This document shows positions 25,879 through 34,847 of a stretch of DNA of 64,000 nt, one piece after another. The position numbers were made by a program, and so were the translations under genes. The notes under the pieces are model-generated. The model was not told the DNA's origin. It saw only the letters and a list, made by a program, of their open reading frames with translations, and did no database searches. This stretch comes from Pseudomonas citronellolis (lineage in GTDB: Bacteria; Pseudomonadota; Gammaproteobacteria; Pseudomonadales; Pseudomonadaceae): positions 62,001-126,000 of the forward strand of contig NZ_FOLS01000014.1 in the NCBI RefSeq assembly GCF_900112375.1, written 5' to 3'. Within the stretch, counting starts at the first letter, position 1. Every line of letters begins with the position of its first letter.

Positions 25879-26825
25879 TATTCGGCCTCCTTCAGCTTGG
25901 CCAGTACTTCGTCACGCAGTTCGGGGGTGGCCATCGGGAAGCCGAGGCGCGCGCGCGCCTGCAGGTAGCTCTGTGCCACGGCGCGGGCCAGGGTGCGCAC
26001 GCGCAGAATGTAGCGCTGGCGCTCGGTCACCGAGATGGCGCGGCGCGCGTCCAGCAGGTTGAAGGTGTGCGAGGCCTTGAGGACCATCTCGTAGGTCGGC
26101 AGCGGCAGCTGCAGCTCGATCAGGCGGTTGGCTTCGCTTTCGTAGAAGTCGAACAGCTCGAAGAGCTTCTCGACGTTGGCGTGCTCGAAGTTGTAGGTCG
26201 ACTGCTCCACCTCGTTCTGGTGGAACACGTCGCCATAGGTGACCTTGCCGAACGGGCCGTCGGCCCACACCAGGTCGTACACCGAGTCGACGCCCTGGAT
26301 GTACATGGCCAGGCGTTCCAGGCCGTAGGTGATCTCGCCGGTGACCGGGTAGCACTCGATGCCGCCGACCTGCTGGAAGTATGTGAACTGGGTGACTTCC
26401 ATGCCGTTCAGCCAGATTTCCCAGCCCAGGCCCCAGGCGCCGAGGGTCGGCGATTCCCAGTTGTCCTCGACGAAGCGGATGTCGTGCACCAGCGGGTCGA
26501 TGCCGATGGCCTTCAGCGAGCCCAGGTAGAGCTCCTGGAAGTTCTCCGGGTTGGGCTTGAGCACCACTTGGAACTGGTAGTAGTGCTGCAGGCGGTTCGG
26601 GTTCTCGCCGTAGCGGCCGTCGGTGGGGCGGCGGCTGGGCTGCACGTAGGCGGCGTTCCAGGTCTCCGGGCCGATGGCGCGCAGGAAGGTGGCGGTATGG
26701 AAGGTGCCGGCGCCAACTTCCATGTCGTAGGGCTGCAGCACCACGCAGCCCTGGTCGGCCCAGTACTGTTGCAGGGCGAGGATCAGGTCCTGGAAGGTGC
26801 GCACGGCGGGCGTAGTCTGGCTCAC
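25878..26825 (-). CDS. glyQ: Glycine--tRNA ligase alpha subunit
   Basis: GlyQ is the catalytic class II subunit that activates glycine. A GTG start at 26825 gives 315 aa ([20 protein letters not shown]), the usual length. A much longer open frame upstream is not coding. Visible motifs include [20 protein letters not shown] and [20 protein letters not shown]. It is divergent from tag; the shared promoter region is 26826-27008. Confidence 0.97.
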   Translation of the reverse strand: MSQTTPAVRTFQDLILALQQYWADQGCVVLQPYDMEVGAGTFHTATFLRAIGPETWNAAYVQPSRRPTDGRYGENPNRLQHYYQFQVVLKPNPENFQELYLGSLKAIGIDPLVHDIRFVEDNWESPTLGAWGLGWEIWLNGMEVTQFTYFQQVGGIECYPVTGEITYGLERLAMYIQGVDSVYDLVWADGPFGKVTYGDVFHQNEVEQSTYNFEHANVEKLFELFDFYESEANRLIELQLPLPTYEMVLKASHTFNLLDARRAISVTERQRYILRVRTLARAVAQSYLQARARLGFPMATPELRDEVLAKLKEAE

Positions 26826-27008
26826 GAATTTCACCTGTGCTGGGTATGCGACGAAAACCCCGCAGTATACCCGAAGCCGCGTACCGCTTGGGGTGCACGC
26901 ACGTTTTCGGATGAATTCGCAAACGGCGGGAAGCAGGTACTGGACTGTATCTTCATACAGTGTTCCGGCTATAGTGGGACTTTCTTCCGCCCCGTCAGGA
27001 CGACCGCC

Positions 27009-27557
27009 ATGCCCCGCTGCTTCTGGTGCAACGACGACCCGCTGTACATCGCCTACCACGACACCGAGTGGGGCGTGCCGCAGAGAGACCCGCAGGCGCT
27101 GTTCGAACTGCTGGTGCTCGAAGGCGCCCAGGCCGGGCTGTCGTGGATCACCGTGCTGCGCAAGCGCGAGCGTTACCGCGAGGTGCTGTTCGGTTTCGAC
27201 CCCAAGCGCCTGGCGCGCATGAGCGACGAGGAGATCGAGCAGCGCATGCAGGATGCGGGCATCATCCGCAACCTGGCCAAGCTCAAGGCCGCGCGGCAGA
27301 ACGCCCGGGCCTGGCTGGAACTGCCCGAGCCGGTGGAATTCCTCTGGTCCTTCGTCGGTGGCCAGCCGAAGGTCAACCACTTCAGCGGCCGTGGCGACGT
27401 CCCGGCGGTGACGCCCGAGGCCGAGGCCATGAGCAAGGCCCTGAAGAAGGCCGGCTTCACCTTCGTCGGGCCGACCATCTGCTACGCCTTCATGCAGGCC
27501 ACGGGGATGGTGATGGACCACACCACCGATTGCGACCGTTACGCCGAGCTGTCCTGA
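27009..27557 (+). CDS. tag: DNA-3-methyladenine glycosylase I
   Basis: Tag removes 3-methyladenine from alkylated DNA. The 182-aa protein starts [20 protein letters not shown]. It carries the Tag zinc ligands (Cys4 near the N-terminus; His and Cys near the C-terminus in [13 protein letters not shown]) and the family signature [20 protein letters not shown]. The ATG at 27009 is chosen because the upstream open frame is only the antisense of glyQ. Confidence 0.95.
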   Translation: MPRCFWCNDDPLYIAYHDTEWGVPQRDPQALFELLVLEGAQAGLSWITVLRKRERYREVLFGFDPKRLARMSDEEIEQRMQDAGIIRNLAKLKAARQNARAWLELPEPVEFLWSFVGGQPKVNHFSGRGDVPAVTPEAEAMSKALKKAGFTFVGPTICYAFMQATGMVMDHTTDCDRYAELS

Positions 27558-27570
27558 CGCCCTGCTTCTC

Positions 27571-27636
27571 GTAGGAGCGAGCTTGCTCGCGAATGGCCCC
27601 GCTGCGGCATTCGTTCGCGAGCAAGCTCGCTCCTAC
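27571..27636. repeat. Inverted pair of REP-like palindromes
   Basis: Two copies of the GTAGGAGCGAGC...CTCGCGAA palindrome face each other (27571-27592 and 27614-27636), 13 bp after the tag stop. The pair can form a long cruciform or RNA hairpin, as REP doublets do. Confidence 0.9.
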
Positions 27637-27747
27637 GAAGAGAAGAGCAGTGCGAAGGGCTGCTCTATCGCCCTGATCGACAGTCGCCTTTCGCCTTCGC
27701 CCATGCCCGCTGGTTAGAATGTGCGCATTCGGCTGAAGGAGCATTCC

Positions 27748-28635
27748 GTGGAGAAATTCAAAGGTGCCTTGGTGGTGGGTGGGCTGCGCCTGTTCGCCAT
27801 GCTGCCCTGGCGGGCGGTGCAGGGGCTGGGGGCCGCCATCGGCTGGCTGATGTGGAAGCTGCCCAACCGCTCCCGCGAGGTGGCGCGCATCAACATCTCG
27901 CATTGCTTCCCCGAGCTGTCCGCCGCGGAGCTGGACAAGCTGCTGGGCCAGAGCCTGATGGACATCGGCAGGACCCTCACCGAGAGCGCCTGCGCCTGGA
28001 TCTGGCCGCCGCAGAAGTCGCTGCAGTACATCCGCGAGGTCGAGGGCATGGAGGTGCTGGAAGAGGCCCTGGCCTCCGGCGACGGCCTGGTGGGCATCAC
28101 CAGCCACCTGGGCAACTGGGAAGTGCTCAACCACTTCTACTGCTCCTACGCCAAGCCGATCATCTTCTACCGCCCGCCGAAGTTGAAGGCGGTGGACGAT
28201 CTGCTGAAGAAGCAGCGCGTGCAGCTGGGCAACCGCGTGGCGCCGTCGACCCCCGAAGGCATCATCAGCGTGATCAAGGAAGTGCGGCGCGGCGGCTGCG
28301 TCGGCATTCCCTGCGACCCGGAGCCGGACCTGGGCTCGGGGCTGTTCGTGCCCTACCTGGGCACCACCGCGCTGACCAGCAAGTTCGTACCCTCGCTGCT
28401 GTCGCGCGGCAAGGCGCGCGGGGTGTTCTTCCACGCGGTGCGCCTGCCCGACGGCAGCGGCTACAAGGTGATCCTCGAAGCCGCGCCGGCGGACATGTAC
28501 GACAAGGACATGGAAGTCTCGGTCGCCGCCCTGAGCCGCGAGCTGGCCCGCTACGTGCGCGACTACCCGAGCCAGTACATGTGGACCATGAAGCGCTTCA
28601 AGAAGCGCCCGGAAGGCGAAGCCAGGTGGTATTGA
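27748..28635 (+). CDS. Lipid A biosynthesis lauroyl/myristoyl acyltransferase homologue (LpxL/HtrB family)
   Basis: LpxL-family enzymes add secondary acyl chains to lipid A at the inner membrane. A GTG start at 27748 with an AAGGAG ribosome-binding site gives 295 aa (MEKFKGALVVGGLRLFAMLP). The catalytic HX4D/E motif appears in TSHLGNWEVLNHFY (His-Leu-Gly-Asn-Trp-Glu), preceded by GLVGI. P. aeruginosa has the same gene next to tag. Which secondary chain it adds cannot be told from sequence. Confidence 0.9.
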   Translation: MEKFKGALVVGGLRLFAMLPWRAVQGLGAAIGWLMWKLPNRSREVARINISHCFPELSAAELDKLLGQSLMDIGRTLTESACAWIWPPQKSLQYIREVEGMEVLEEALASGDGLVGITSHLGNWEVLNHFYCSYAKPIIFYRPPKLKAVDDLLKKQRVQLGNRVAPSTPEGIISVIKEVRRGGCVGIPCDPEPDLGSGLFVPYLGTTALTSKFVPSLLSRGKARGVFFHAVRLPDGSGYKVILEAAPADMYDKDMEVSVAALSRELARYVRDYPSQYMWTMKRFKKRPEGEARWY

Positions 28636-28641
28636 ACTGAC

Positions 28642-29955
28642 ATGTGGGGATTGCCGACTACCGCCACCGCGCCCTTCTGCCCTTCCGAGGTCAGGGGCAG
28701 CGTCGTCGTTTCGCCCAGCGCGCCGCTGTGGAAGCGCATCCTGCAGTTCGCCGGGCCCGGCCTGCTGGTCTCCATCGGCTACATGGACCCGGGCAACTGG
28801 GCCACGGCCATCGAGGCCGGTTCCGGCTTCGGCTACCAGCTGCTCTACGTGGTGCTGCTGTCCAGCCTCGCCGGCATGGTCCTGCAGTGCCTGGCCATGC
28901 GCCTGGGCATCGTCACCGGCCAGGACCTGGCGCAGCTCTCGCGGCAGCGCTACAGCCCGGCCATGGCCAAGGTCCAGTGGCTGCTGGCGGAGCTGTCGAT
29001 CGTCGCCACGGACCTGGCCGAGGTGCTCGGTTGCGCCCTGGCCTTCCACCTGCTGCTGGGCGTGAACCTCACCGGCGGCATCCTCCTCACCGCCCTCGAC
29101 ACCCTGATCGTCCTCGGCCTCAAGGGCCAGCGCTTCCGTCACCTGGAGGCGATCATGCTGGGGCTGATCATCACCATCAGCGCCTGCTACGTGGTCGAGC
29201 TGGTGCTGATCAAGCCGTACTGGCCGGACGTCGCCGCCGGCTTCGTGCCCAGCCTGGACACCCTCAGCCAGCGCGAGCCGCTGTACCTGGCCATCGGCAT
29301 CCTCGGCGCCACCGTGATGCCGCACAACCTCTACCTGCACTCCTCCATCGTGCAGACCCGCGCGGTGGCCGGCAGCCAGGGCAAGGCCTCGGCGATCCGC
29401 CTGGCGCGGCTGGACACCGTGGTTTCGCTGAGCCTGGCGCTGCTGATCAACGCCGCCATCCTGATCCTCGCCGCCGCGGCCTTCCACGAGACCGGGCACG
29501 CCGACGTCACCGAAATCCAGGACGCCTACCGCCTGCTCGAACCCCTGGTCGGCGCCGGCCTGGCCGCGATCCTCTTCGGCGTCGCCCTGCTCGCCTCCGG
29601 GCAGAGTTCCACCTTCACCGGCACCATCGCCGGCCAGGTGATCATGGAAGGCTTCCTGCAGATGAAGATCCCCTGCTGGCAACGCCGCCTGATCACCCGC
29701 GCCCTGGCGCTGATCCCGGCGCTGCTGGGGGTGATGCTGATGGGCGACAGGGCGGTGGGCAAGCTGCTGGTGTTCAGCCAGGTGGTGCTCAGCCTGCAGC
29801 TGCCCTTCGCGCTCTGGCCGCTGATCCGCTTCACCAGCGACCGCGCGCTGATGGGCGAATTCGCCAACCGCTGGCCGACCCGCGCGCTGGCCTGGCTGCT
29901 GTTCGTGGTCATCAGCGGCGCCAACCTCTGGCTGCTGGGGCAACTGGCCGCTTGA
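28642..29955 (+). CDS. mntH: Nramp-family divalent metal transporter
   Basis: This is a proton-coupled Mn2+/Fe2+ importer of the inner membrane. The 437-aa protein has about 11 membrane helices, the TM1 metal-binding motif MDPGNWATAIEAG and the TM6 motif TVMPHNLYLHS, which together hold the Asp/Asn and Met/His ligands. The start MWGLPTTATAPFC lies 6 bp after the acyltransferase stop. The Fur box and iron-uptake genes follow downstream, but no Fur or MntR box is obvious before mntH itself. Confidence 0.93.
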   Translation: MWGLPTTATAPFCPSEVRGSVVVSPSAPLWKRILQFAGPGLLVSIGYMDPGNWATAIEAGSGFGYQLLYVVLLSSLAGMVLQCLAMRLGIVTGQDLAQLSRQRYSPAMAKVQWLLAELSIVATDLAEVLGCALAFHLLLGVNLTGGILLTALDTLIVLGLKGQRFRHLEAIMLGLIITISACYVVELVLIKPYWPDVAAGFVPSLDTLSQREPLYLAIGILGATVMPHNLYLHSSIVQTRAVAGSQGKASAIRLARLDTVVSLSLALLINAAILILAAAAFHETGHADVTEIQDAYRLLEPLVGAGLAAILFGVALLASGQSSTFTGTIAGQVIMEGFLQMKIPCWQRRLITRALALIPALLGVMLMGDRAVGKLLVFSQVVLSLQLPFALWPLIRFTSDRALMGEFANRWPTRALAWLLFVVISGANLWLLGQLAA

Positions 29956-30011
29956 CCGGCGGCGGCGGATCGGGCCGACTATGCCGCTGACATTCCGGAC
30001 GGATGCCGAGC

Positions 30012-30278
30012 ATGGCGAATCAGAGGCAGTACCCGCGTACCCCGATGAAGTGCAGGATCAAGATCGTCCACCCCAGCTTCGGCGAGGTCATCGGCCACAC
30101 CCGTGACCTCTCCGACGGCGGCGTCTACGTGCGTCACGCGGCGCTGGCCGAGCTTGCTCCCGGCACCCGCGTGCACGGCCAGGTGCAGGACCTGCCCATG
30201 GAAGCGCCGGTGCTGGAGATGGAAGTCATGCGCACCGACGCTGAGGGCGCCGGCCTGCGTTTCGTCGACTCCGACTGA
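30012..30278 (+). CDS. PilZ-domain protein (putative c-di-GMP binding)
   Basis: PilZ domains bind cyclic di-GMP. The 88-aa protein starts MANQRQYPRTPMKCRIKIVH; an ATG 9 bp upstream is also possible. The RxxxR part is RQYPR and the D/NxSxxG part is DLSDGGVYV, so both ligand-binding motifs are intact. It is a single-domain protein. A homologue occupies the same place after the lipid A acyltransferase in P. aeruginosa, marking the last core gene before the accessory block. Confidence 0.9.
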   Translation: MANQRQYPRTPMKCRIKIVHPSFGEVIGHTRDLSDGGVYVRHAALAELAPGTRVHGQVQDLPMEAPVLEMEVMRTDAEGAGLRFVDSD

Positions 30279-30341
30279 AGTTCGCCGCGCCCGCGCTTGC
30301 CGCCGGCCCTGGCTGGGCCGTATATTCCGCCGCCACGACGT

Positions 30342-30362
30342 GAATGATAATTCTTATCAATT
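30342..30362. promoter_or_regulatory. Fur box upstream of the FecI-like sigma gene
   Basis: The palindromic stretch GAATGATAAT-T-CTTATCAATT closely resembles the Fur consensus (repeats of GATAAT). It lies 18 bp before the sigma factor ATG, in a position to block its promoter when iron is plentiful. Confidence 0.85.
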
Positions 30363-30379
30363 GAGCGGATGGGCAGCCC

Positions 30380-30886
30380 ATGTCGGCGGCAACTGGTGCG
30401 AAGGAAACCCTGCAGCAGCTCTACCTCGACCACCACGGCTGGCTGCACGGCTGGTTGCGGCGGCGCCTGGGCGACCGCGAGCGCGCCGCCGACATCGCCC
30501 ATGACACCTTCCTGCGCCTGCTGGTCTCCGGCCGCTACCCGGCCCGCGAGGAAGGCCGCGGCTACCTGGTGCAGATCGCCCGCAACCTGGTGGTCGACCA
30601 GTGGCGCCGGCAGCGCATCGAACAGGCCTACCTGGACAGCATCGCCCAGCTGCCCGAGCCGGAAACCCCGTCGCTGGAAACCCGCGCGATCATCGTCGAA
30701 ACCCTGCTGCGCATCGAGGCCATGCTCGAACGCATGCCCGCCAAGGTGTGCGCGGCCTTCCTCATGTCGCAGTTCGAGGGGCTGGGCTACGCGCAGATCG
30801 CCGAGCGCCTGGGGGTGAGCCTCAGCTCGGTGCAGAAGTATATGATCCGCGCCATCCAGGCCTGCTACCAGGTGCTCTACGAATGA
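30380..30886 (+). CDS. FecI-like ECF sigma factor (iron starvation type)
   Basis: This extracytoplasmic-function sigma factor should direct RNA polymerase to the adjacent receptor gene. The 168-aa protein has region 2 (LYLDHHGWLHGWLRRRLGDR, then AADIAHDTFLRLL) and region 4 (FEGLGYAQIAERLGVSLSSV, then QKYMIRAI), the usual FecI layout. A Fur box lies just upstream. The stop overlaps the anti-sigma gene start (ATGA), so the two are coupled. The target promoter probably lies in 31831-31944 before the TonB-dependent receptor. Confidence 0.93.
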   Translation: MSAATGAKETLQQLYLDHHGWLHGWLRRRLGDRERAADIAHDTFLRLLVSGRYPAREEGRGYLVQIARNLVVDQWRRQRIEQAYLDSIAQLPEPETPSLETRAIIVETLLRIEAMLERMPAKVCAAFLMSQFEGLGYAQIAERLGVSLSSVQKYMIRAIQACYQVLYE

Positions 30887-31830
30887 GGCGGCCCGACGCG
30901 CCGGTGGCCCCGGCCGTGGTCGAGCGCGCCAGCGAGTGGCTGATGCTGCACTGGGGCGGTGAGCTGGATGCCGGCCAGCGCGAGGCCTTCGCCGCCTGGC
31001 ATGCCGCCGACCCCGAGCACCGCCGCGCCTGGCAGCGCCTGCAACAGCTGCAGGGCACCCTGGCCAGCGTCCCCGCCGCCACCGCCCGCCAGGTGCTGGG
31101 CGAACTGCCGGACCGCCGCCGCCGCGACCTGCTGAAGACGCTCGGCCTGCTGCTGGCCGCCGGCGGCAGCGCCTACCTGGCCGGCGACCTGCCCTGGCGC
31201 GAGACCTTCGCCGACCAGCGCACCGCCAAGGGCGAGCGGCGCCACCTGCGCTTGGCCGACGGCAGCCAGCTGGACCTGAACAGCGACAGCGCCGTGGACA
31301 TCCGCTTCGACGCCAGCCAAAGGCGCATCTGCCTGCTGGCCGGGGAAATCCTCTGCCAGGCCGTGCGGGAAGCGCGGCCGCTGGTGGTCGAGACCGCCGC
31401 CGGCGACATCCGCACCCATGGCGCGCGCTTCGCCGTGCGCGAGCTGGACGGCGGCAGCCGCGTCGACCTCTACCAGGGGCAGCTGGAAATCCTGCCGCGG
31501 CATGCCCCTGCCGCGCGCCTGGAAGCCGGCCAGCGCCTGTGGTTCAGCGCCGAGGGCGTCGGCGCGCTGCAGGCCGCAGACAGCAACGCCAGCGCCTGGA
31601 GCGAAGGCCGCTTGATCGCCGAACGGCAGCCGCTGGGGCAGTTCCTCGCCGAACTGGGGCGCCACCGCCCCGGCCTGCTGCGTTGCTCCGACGATGCCGC
31701 CGGGCTGCTGCTCACCGGCGTGTTCCCGCTGGCCGACACCCGCCGCGTGCTCGATGCCCTGGAGCGCAGCCTGCCGGTGCGGGTGAGCTACCTCACGCGC
31801 TACTGGGTGACGGTGGAACGCCGCGCCTGA
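30883..31830 (+). CDS. FecR-like anti-sigma regulator
   Basis: FecR proteins sense receptor occupancy in the periplasm and control the cognate sigma factor. The 315-aa protein has an N-terminal cytoplasmic domain (ASEWLMLHWGGELDAGQREA, the DUF4880 type). A single membrane helix follows at about residues 83-103 (LLKTLGLLLAAGGSAYLAGD), then the periplasmic FecR domain with RHLRLADGSQLDLNSDSAV and a C-terminal STN-like part. ATGA overlap with the sigma gene sets the start. Confidence 0.93.
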   Translation: MRRPDAPVAPAVVERASEWLMLHWGGELDAGQREAFAAWHAADPEHRRAWQRLQQLQGTLASVPAATARQVLGELPDRRRRDLLKTLGLLLAAGGSAYLAGDLPWRETFADQRTAKGERRHLRLADGSQLDLNSDSAVDIRFDASQRRICLLAGEILCQAVREARPLVVETAAGDIRTHGARFAVRELDGGSRVDLYQGQLEILPRHAPAARLEAGQRLWFSAEGVGALQAADSNASAWSEGRLIAERQPLGQFLAELGRHRPGLLRCSDDAAGLLLTGVFPLADTRRVLDALERSLPVRVSYLTRYWVTVERRA

Positions 31831-31944
31831 TACGCCCGCCAACGGTCTGTCGAAAAAACTTCTGCGGCGCTTGTCGGTTTCGCCGGCTCGTCCGGGATAC
31901 CTCTTGAACCCCCTGCAGCTCCCGCACAAGAGGAACCTCCCGCA

Positions 31945-34398
31945 ATGCCCAGAATGCCCCTCGCCCTCCTGGCCGCCGCCCTGCGCCCCGGCACCTTCGC
32001 CGCCGCGCTGGCCGTCACCCCGCTGCTCTGCCCGCCGGCCTGGGCGGCCGAGGCGCAGCAGCAGTACGCCATTCCCGCCGGCGGCCTGGACCAGGCCCTG
32101 AACCGCTTCGCCAGCCAGGCCGGGGTGCTGCTCTCGGTGGACGCCAACCTCACCGCCGGCAAGCACAGCCCGGGGCTGCAGGGCGCCTACCCGGTGGAAA
32201 CCGCCCTGGGCCGCCTGCTCGAAGGCACCGGGTTGCAGGCCGAACGCCAGGTCGACGGCAGCTACACCTTGGTGCCGCGGCCCGATGCGGCGCTGAAGAT
32301 GGACGACACCGTGGTCTCGGGGCTGGCGCCGGACGCGCCCAGCGAAGCCACCCGCTCCTACACCACAGCCGCCAGCAGCACCGCCACCGGCCTCGGCCTG
32401 TCGCTGCGCGAGACGCCGCAATCGGTCAGCGTGATGACCCGCCAGCGCATCGACGACCAGGGCCTGCACAGCCTCACCGACGTGCTGGAGCAGACGCCGG
32501 GCATCTCGGTGCAGCACTACGACAGCGAGCGCTTCAACATCTGGTCGCGCGGCTACGCGGTGGACAGCTTCCAGTACGACGGCGTGCCCACCACCCTCAT
32601 CCCCAGCACCACCGCCACGCCGCAGAGCCTGTCGGACATGGCGGTCTACGACCGGGTGGAAGTGCTGCGCGGCGCCAGCGGCCTGATGACCGGCGCCGGC
32701 GACCCCTCGGGCACGGTCAACCTGGTGCGCAAGAAACCCACCGCCGAATTCCAGGGCCACGTCAGCGCCGGCCTCGGCTCCTGGGACCTGTACCGCACCG
32801 AGGCGGACGTCTCCGGGCCGCTGACCGACAACGGCCGCCTGCGCGGGCGCAGCGTGGTCGCCTACCAGCAGAACAACAGCTACGTCGACCACTACCAGCA
32901 GGAAAAGCAGGTCTACTACGGCATCCTCGAAGCCGACCTGAGCGACAGCACCCTGCTCACCTTCGGCGTCGACTACCAGAAGTACGCGCCGCGCGGCGTC
33001 TCCTACGGCAGCTTCCCGATCTTCTACAGCGACGGCAGCCAGACCGACTTCCCGCGCTCGTTCAACCCGGCCTCGCGCTGGAGCCACCGCGACCAGGACA
33101 CCCTCAGCACCTTCTACACCCTGGAACAGCGCCTGGCCGGCGACTGGTCGCTGAAGCTCGCGCTCAACCAGCTCTACAGCACCCGCGAGCTGTCCCTGGC
33201 CTCGGCCAGCTGGGGCTATCCGGACAAAGTGACCGGCGACGGCCTGCGCCTGTACGGCGGCGACGGTAGCGGCTGGCAGAAGCAGACCGGCGTCGACCTG
33301 ATGGCCAAGGGGCCGTTCCAGCTGCTGGGCCGCGAGCACGAGCTGGTGCTCGGCTACAGCTGGTCGAAGTACGAGGACCACAACGACCCCGACCTCGACG
33401 ACCTAGAAGGCCGCGAGGTGAACATCTACACCTGGGACAACCGCACGCCGCGCCCGGTGTCCGAGGGCCCGCTGATGGACAACGACACCCTGATCTACCA
33501 GCAGGGCGTCTACCTGGCCACCCGCCTGCGCCCCACCGACGCCCTCTCGGTGATCCTCGGCGCCCGCGCCAGCGACTACAAGTACAGCTACTCGCTGGAC
33601 TACGTGGTGCCCGCCTTCGCCGACTTCAGCAGCACCACGCGCATGCGCGAGAGCGGCCAGGTGACGCCCTACGCTGGCGTGGTCTACGACCTCACCGAGC
33701 AGCACTCGGTGTACCTCAGCTACACCAGCATCTTCCGCCCGCAGAGCGAGCGCGACCGCACGGGCCGGCCGCTGGACCCGCGCGAGGGCGACAACTACGA
33801 AGTGGGCCTGAAGAGCGAGTTCTTCGACGGCCGCCTGAACACCAGCATCGCCTACTACGAGATCAAGCAGGACAACCTGGCCGAGGCCGACCCCGGCCAG
33901 ACTGTCCCGGGCACCGTCGACGAACCTGCCTACCGCGCCGTGCAGGGCGCCAGGACCAAGGGCTTCGACCTGGAGGCCGGCGGCGAACTGGCGCCGGGCT
34001 GGAACCTCACCGCCAGCTACAGCCACAGCGTCACCAAGGATGGCGAGGGCGAGCGCATCAACACGGTGGCGCCGGCGGAGATGTTCAAGCTGTGGACCAC
34101 CTACCGCCTGCCCGGCGCCTGGAACCGCCTGACCGTCGGCGGCGGCGCCAACTGGCAGAGCGGCATCCACTTCAGCGACACGCCCTGGGACCTGGGCAAG
34201 ACGGTCAAGGCCAAGCAGGAGCAGTACACGGTGGTCGACCTGATGGCGCGCTACCAGCTCAGCGAGCAGCTGTCGACGACGCTCAACGTCAACAACCTGT
34301 TCGACAAGAAGTACCTGAGCGCGCTGGATACCACCTTCTACGGCGGCTACTACGGGGAGCCGCGCAACCTGTTGCTGAGTGCGGAGTATCGGTTCTGA
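31945..34398 (+). CDS. TonB-dependent siderophore receptor with signalling domain
   Basis: This outer-membrane transducer imports a ferric siderophore using TonB energy and signals to FecR. The 817-aa precursor has a signal peptide (cleavage near AWA|AEA, about residue 34). An STN signalling domain follows (about 40-95, YAIPAGGLDQALNRFASQAG), then a TonB-box/linker region, a plug (ETPQSVSVMTRQRIDDQGLH onward) and a 22-strand beta-barrel ending in aromatic Phe (LLLSAEYRF). A GAGGA ribosome-binding site precedes the start. The ligand cannot be told; FpvA/FoxA-type hydroxamate or mixed siderophores are possibilities. Confidence 0.94.
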   Translation: MPRMPLALLAAALRPGTFAAALAVTPLLCPPAWAAEAQQQYAIPAGGLDQALNRFASQAGVLLSVDANLTAGKHSPGLQGAYPVETALGRLLEGTGLQAERQVDGSYTLVPRPDAALKMDDTVVSGLAPDAPSEATRSYTTAASSTATGLGLSLRETPQSVSVMTRQRIDDQGLHSLTDVLEQTPGISVQHYDSERFNIWSRGYAVDSFQYDGVPTTLIPSTTATPQSLSDMAVYDRVEVLRGASGLMTGAGDPSGTVNLVRKKPTAEFQGHVSAGLGSWDLYRTEADVSGPLTDNGRLRGRSVVAYQQNNSYVDHYQQEKQVYYGILEADLSDSTLLTFGVDYQKYAPRGVSYGSFPIFYSDGSQTDFPRSFNPASRWSHRDQDTLSTFYTLEQRLAGDWSLKLALNQLYSTRELSLASASWGYPDKVTGDGLRLYGGDGSGWQKQTGVDLMAKGPFQLLGREHELVLGYSWSKYEDHNDPDLDDLEGREVNIYTWDNRTPRPVSEGPLMDNDTLIYQQGVYLATRLRPTDALSVILGARASDYKYSYSLDYVVPAFADFSSTTRMRESGQVTPYAGVVYDLTEQHSVYLSYTSIFRPQSERDRTGRPLDPREGDNYEVGLKSEFFDGRLNTSIAYYEIKQDNLAEADPGQTVPGTVDEPAYRAVQGARTKGFDLEAGGELAPGWNLTASYSHSVTKDGEGERINTVAPAEMFKLWTTYRLPGAWNRLTVGGGANWQSGIHFSDTPWDLGKTVKAKQEQYTVVDLMARYQLSEQLSTTLNVNNLFDKKYLSALDTTFYGGYYGEPRNLLLSAEYRF

Positions 34399-34401
34399 AA
34401 C

Positions 34402-34418
34402 CGCGGGCCTTGCCCGCG
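34402..34418 (+). terminator. Hairpin after the receptor gene
   Basis: A perfect 7-bp stem CGCGGGC / GCCCGCG with a 3-nt loop starts 3 bp after the receptor stop. There is no U-run, so it is a weak terminator candidate at best. Confidence 0.35.
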
Positions 34419-34457
34419 AAATCGTGCGCAGGGCGCGCTCCTACAGGGTAGGGCAGC

Positions 34458-34525
34458 GTAGGAGCGGATCTCATCCGCGAATCGCGCCGGGACGGCCGGC
34501 TATCGCGGACAAGGTCCGCTCCTAT
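34458..34525. repeat. 68-bp palindromic repeat, copy A
   Basis: A 68-bp element made of two REP-like palindromes (…GGATCTCATCCGCGAA… and …CGGACAAGGTCCGCTCC…). It is an almost exact reverse complement of 39832-39899, with about two differences seen by eye. The two copies flank the ehuBCDA-enuR genes in inverted orientation. Confidence 0.85.
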
Positions 34526-34548
34526 GGTGTGGATGGGTATGGCTTTTC

Positions 34549-34836
34549 GTAGGAGCGAGCTTGCTCGCGAACGGTGCCTGCCGGCGGCTTCGGTGCCTTG
34601 GCTTGACTCCGCTCCCTCTCCCCAGCCCTCTCCCTGAAGGGAGAGGGGGCTTGTCCGTGCCGAGGGGGGGAATGGTTTCAGCCGGAAACCAACGGCGCTG
34701 CCGGCTGACTCCAGAACCCCCAGTTCTGCCCAACGGTCCCCTCTCCCTTCAGGGAGAGGGTTAGGGAGAGGGCGTTCTTTGGAACCCTGCCAACTCCCTC
34801 CGACGGAACACTGTTCGCGAGCAAGCTCGCTCCTAC
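34549..34836. repeat. 288-bp composite non-coding element, copy 1
   Basis: The element begins with GTAGGAGCGAGCTTGCTCG and ends with the inverse of it, giving terminal inverted repeats of about 23 bp. Inside are two perfect hairpins built on CCCTCTCC / GGGAGAGGG (34626-34647 and 34738-34760) separated by a more variable middle. Homologous copies lie at 44888-45175 (same length) and 57472-57772. There is no open frame of note. It fills most of the gap between the receptor gene and the ABC transporter. Confidence 0.85.
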
Positions 34837-34847
34837 AACCATCCCCC

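Noticed and set aside
25878-27521. 547-codon version of glyQ
   Set aside because: The extension overlaps tag antisense; the GTG at 26825 gives the normal 315-aa protein.
26067-27557. 496-codon frame that includes tag
   Set aside because: The first 314 codons are the antisense of glyQ and its leader; tag starts at 27009 where family similarity begins.
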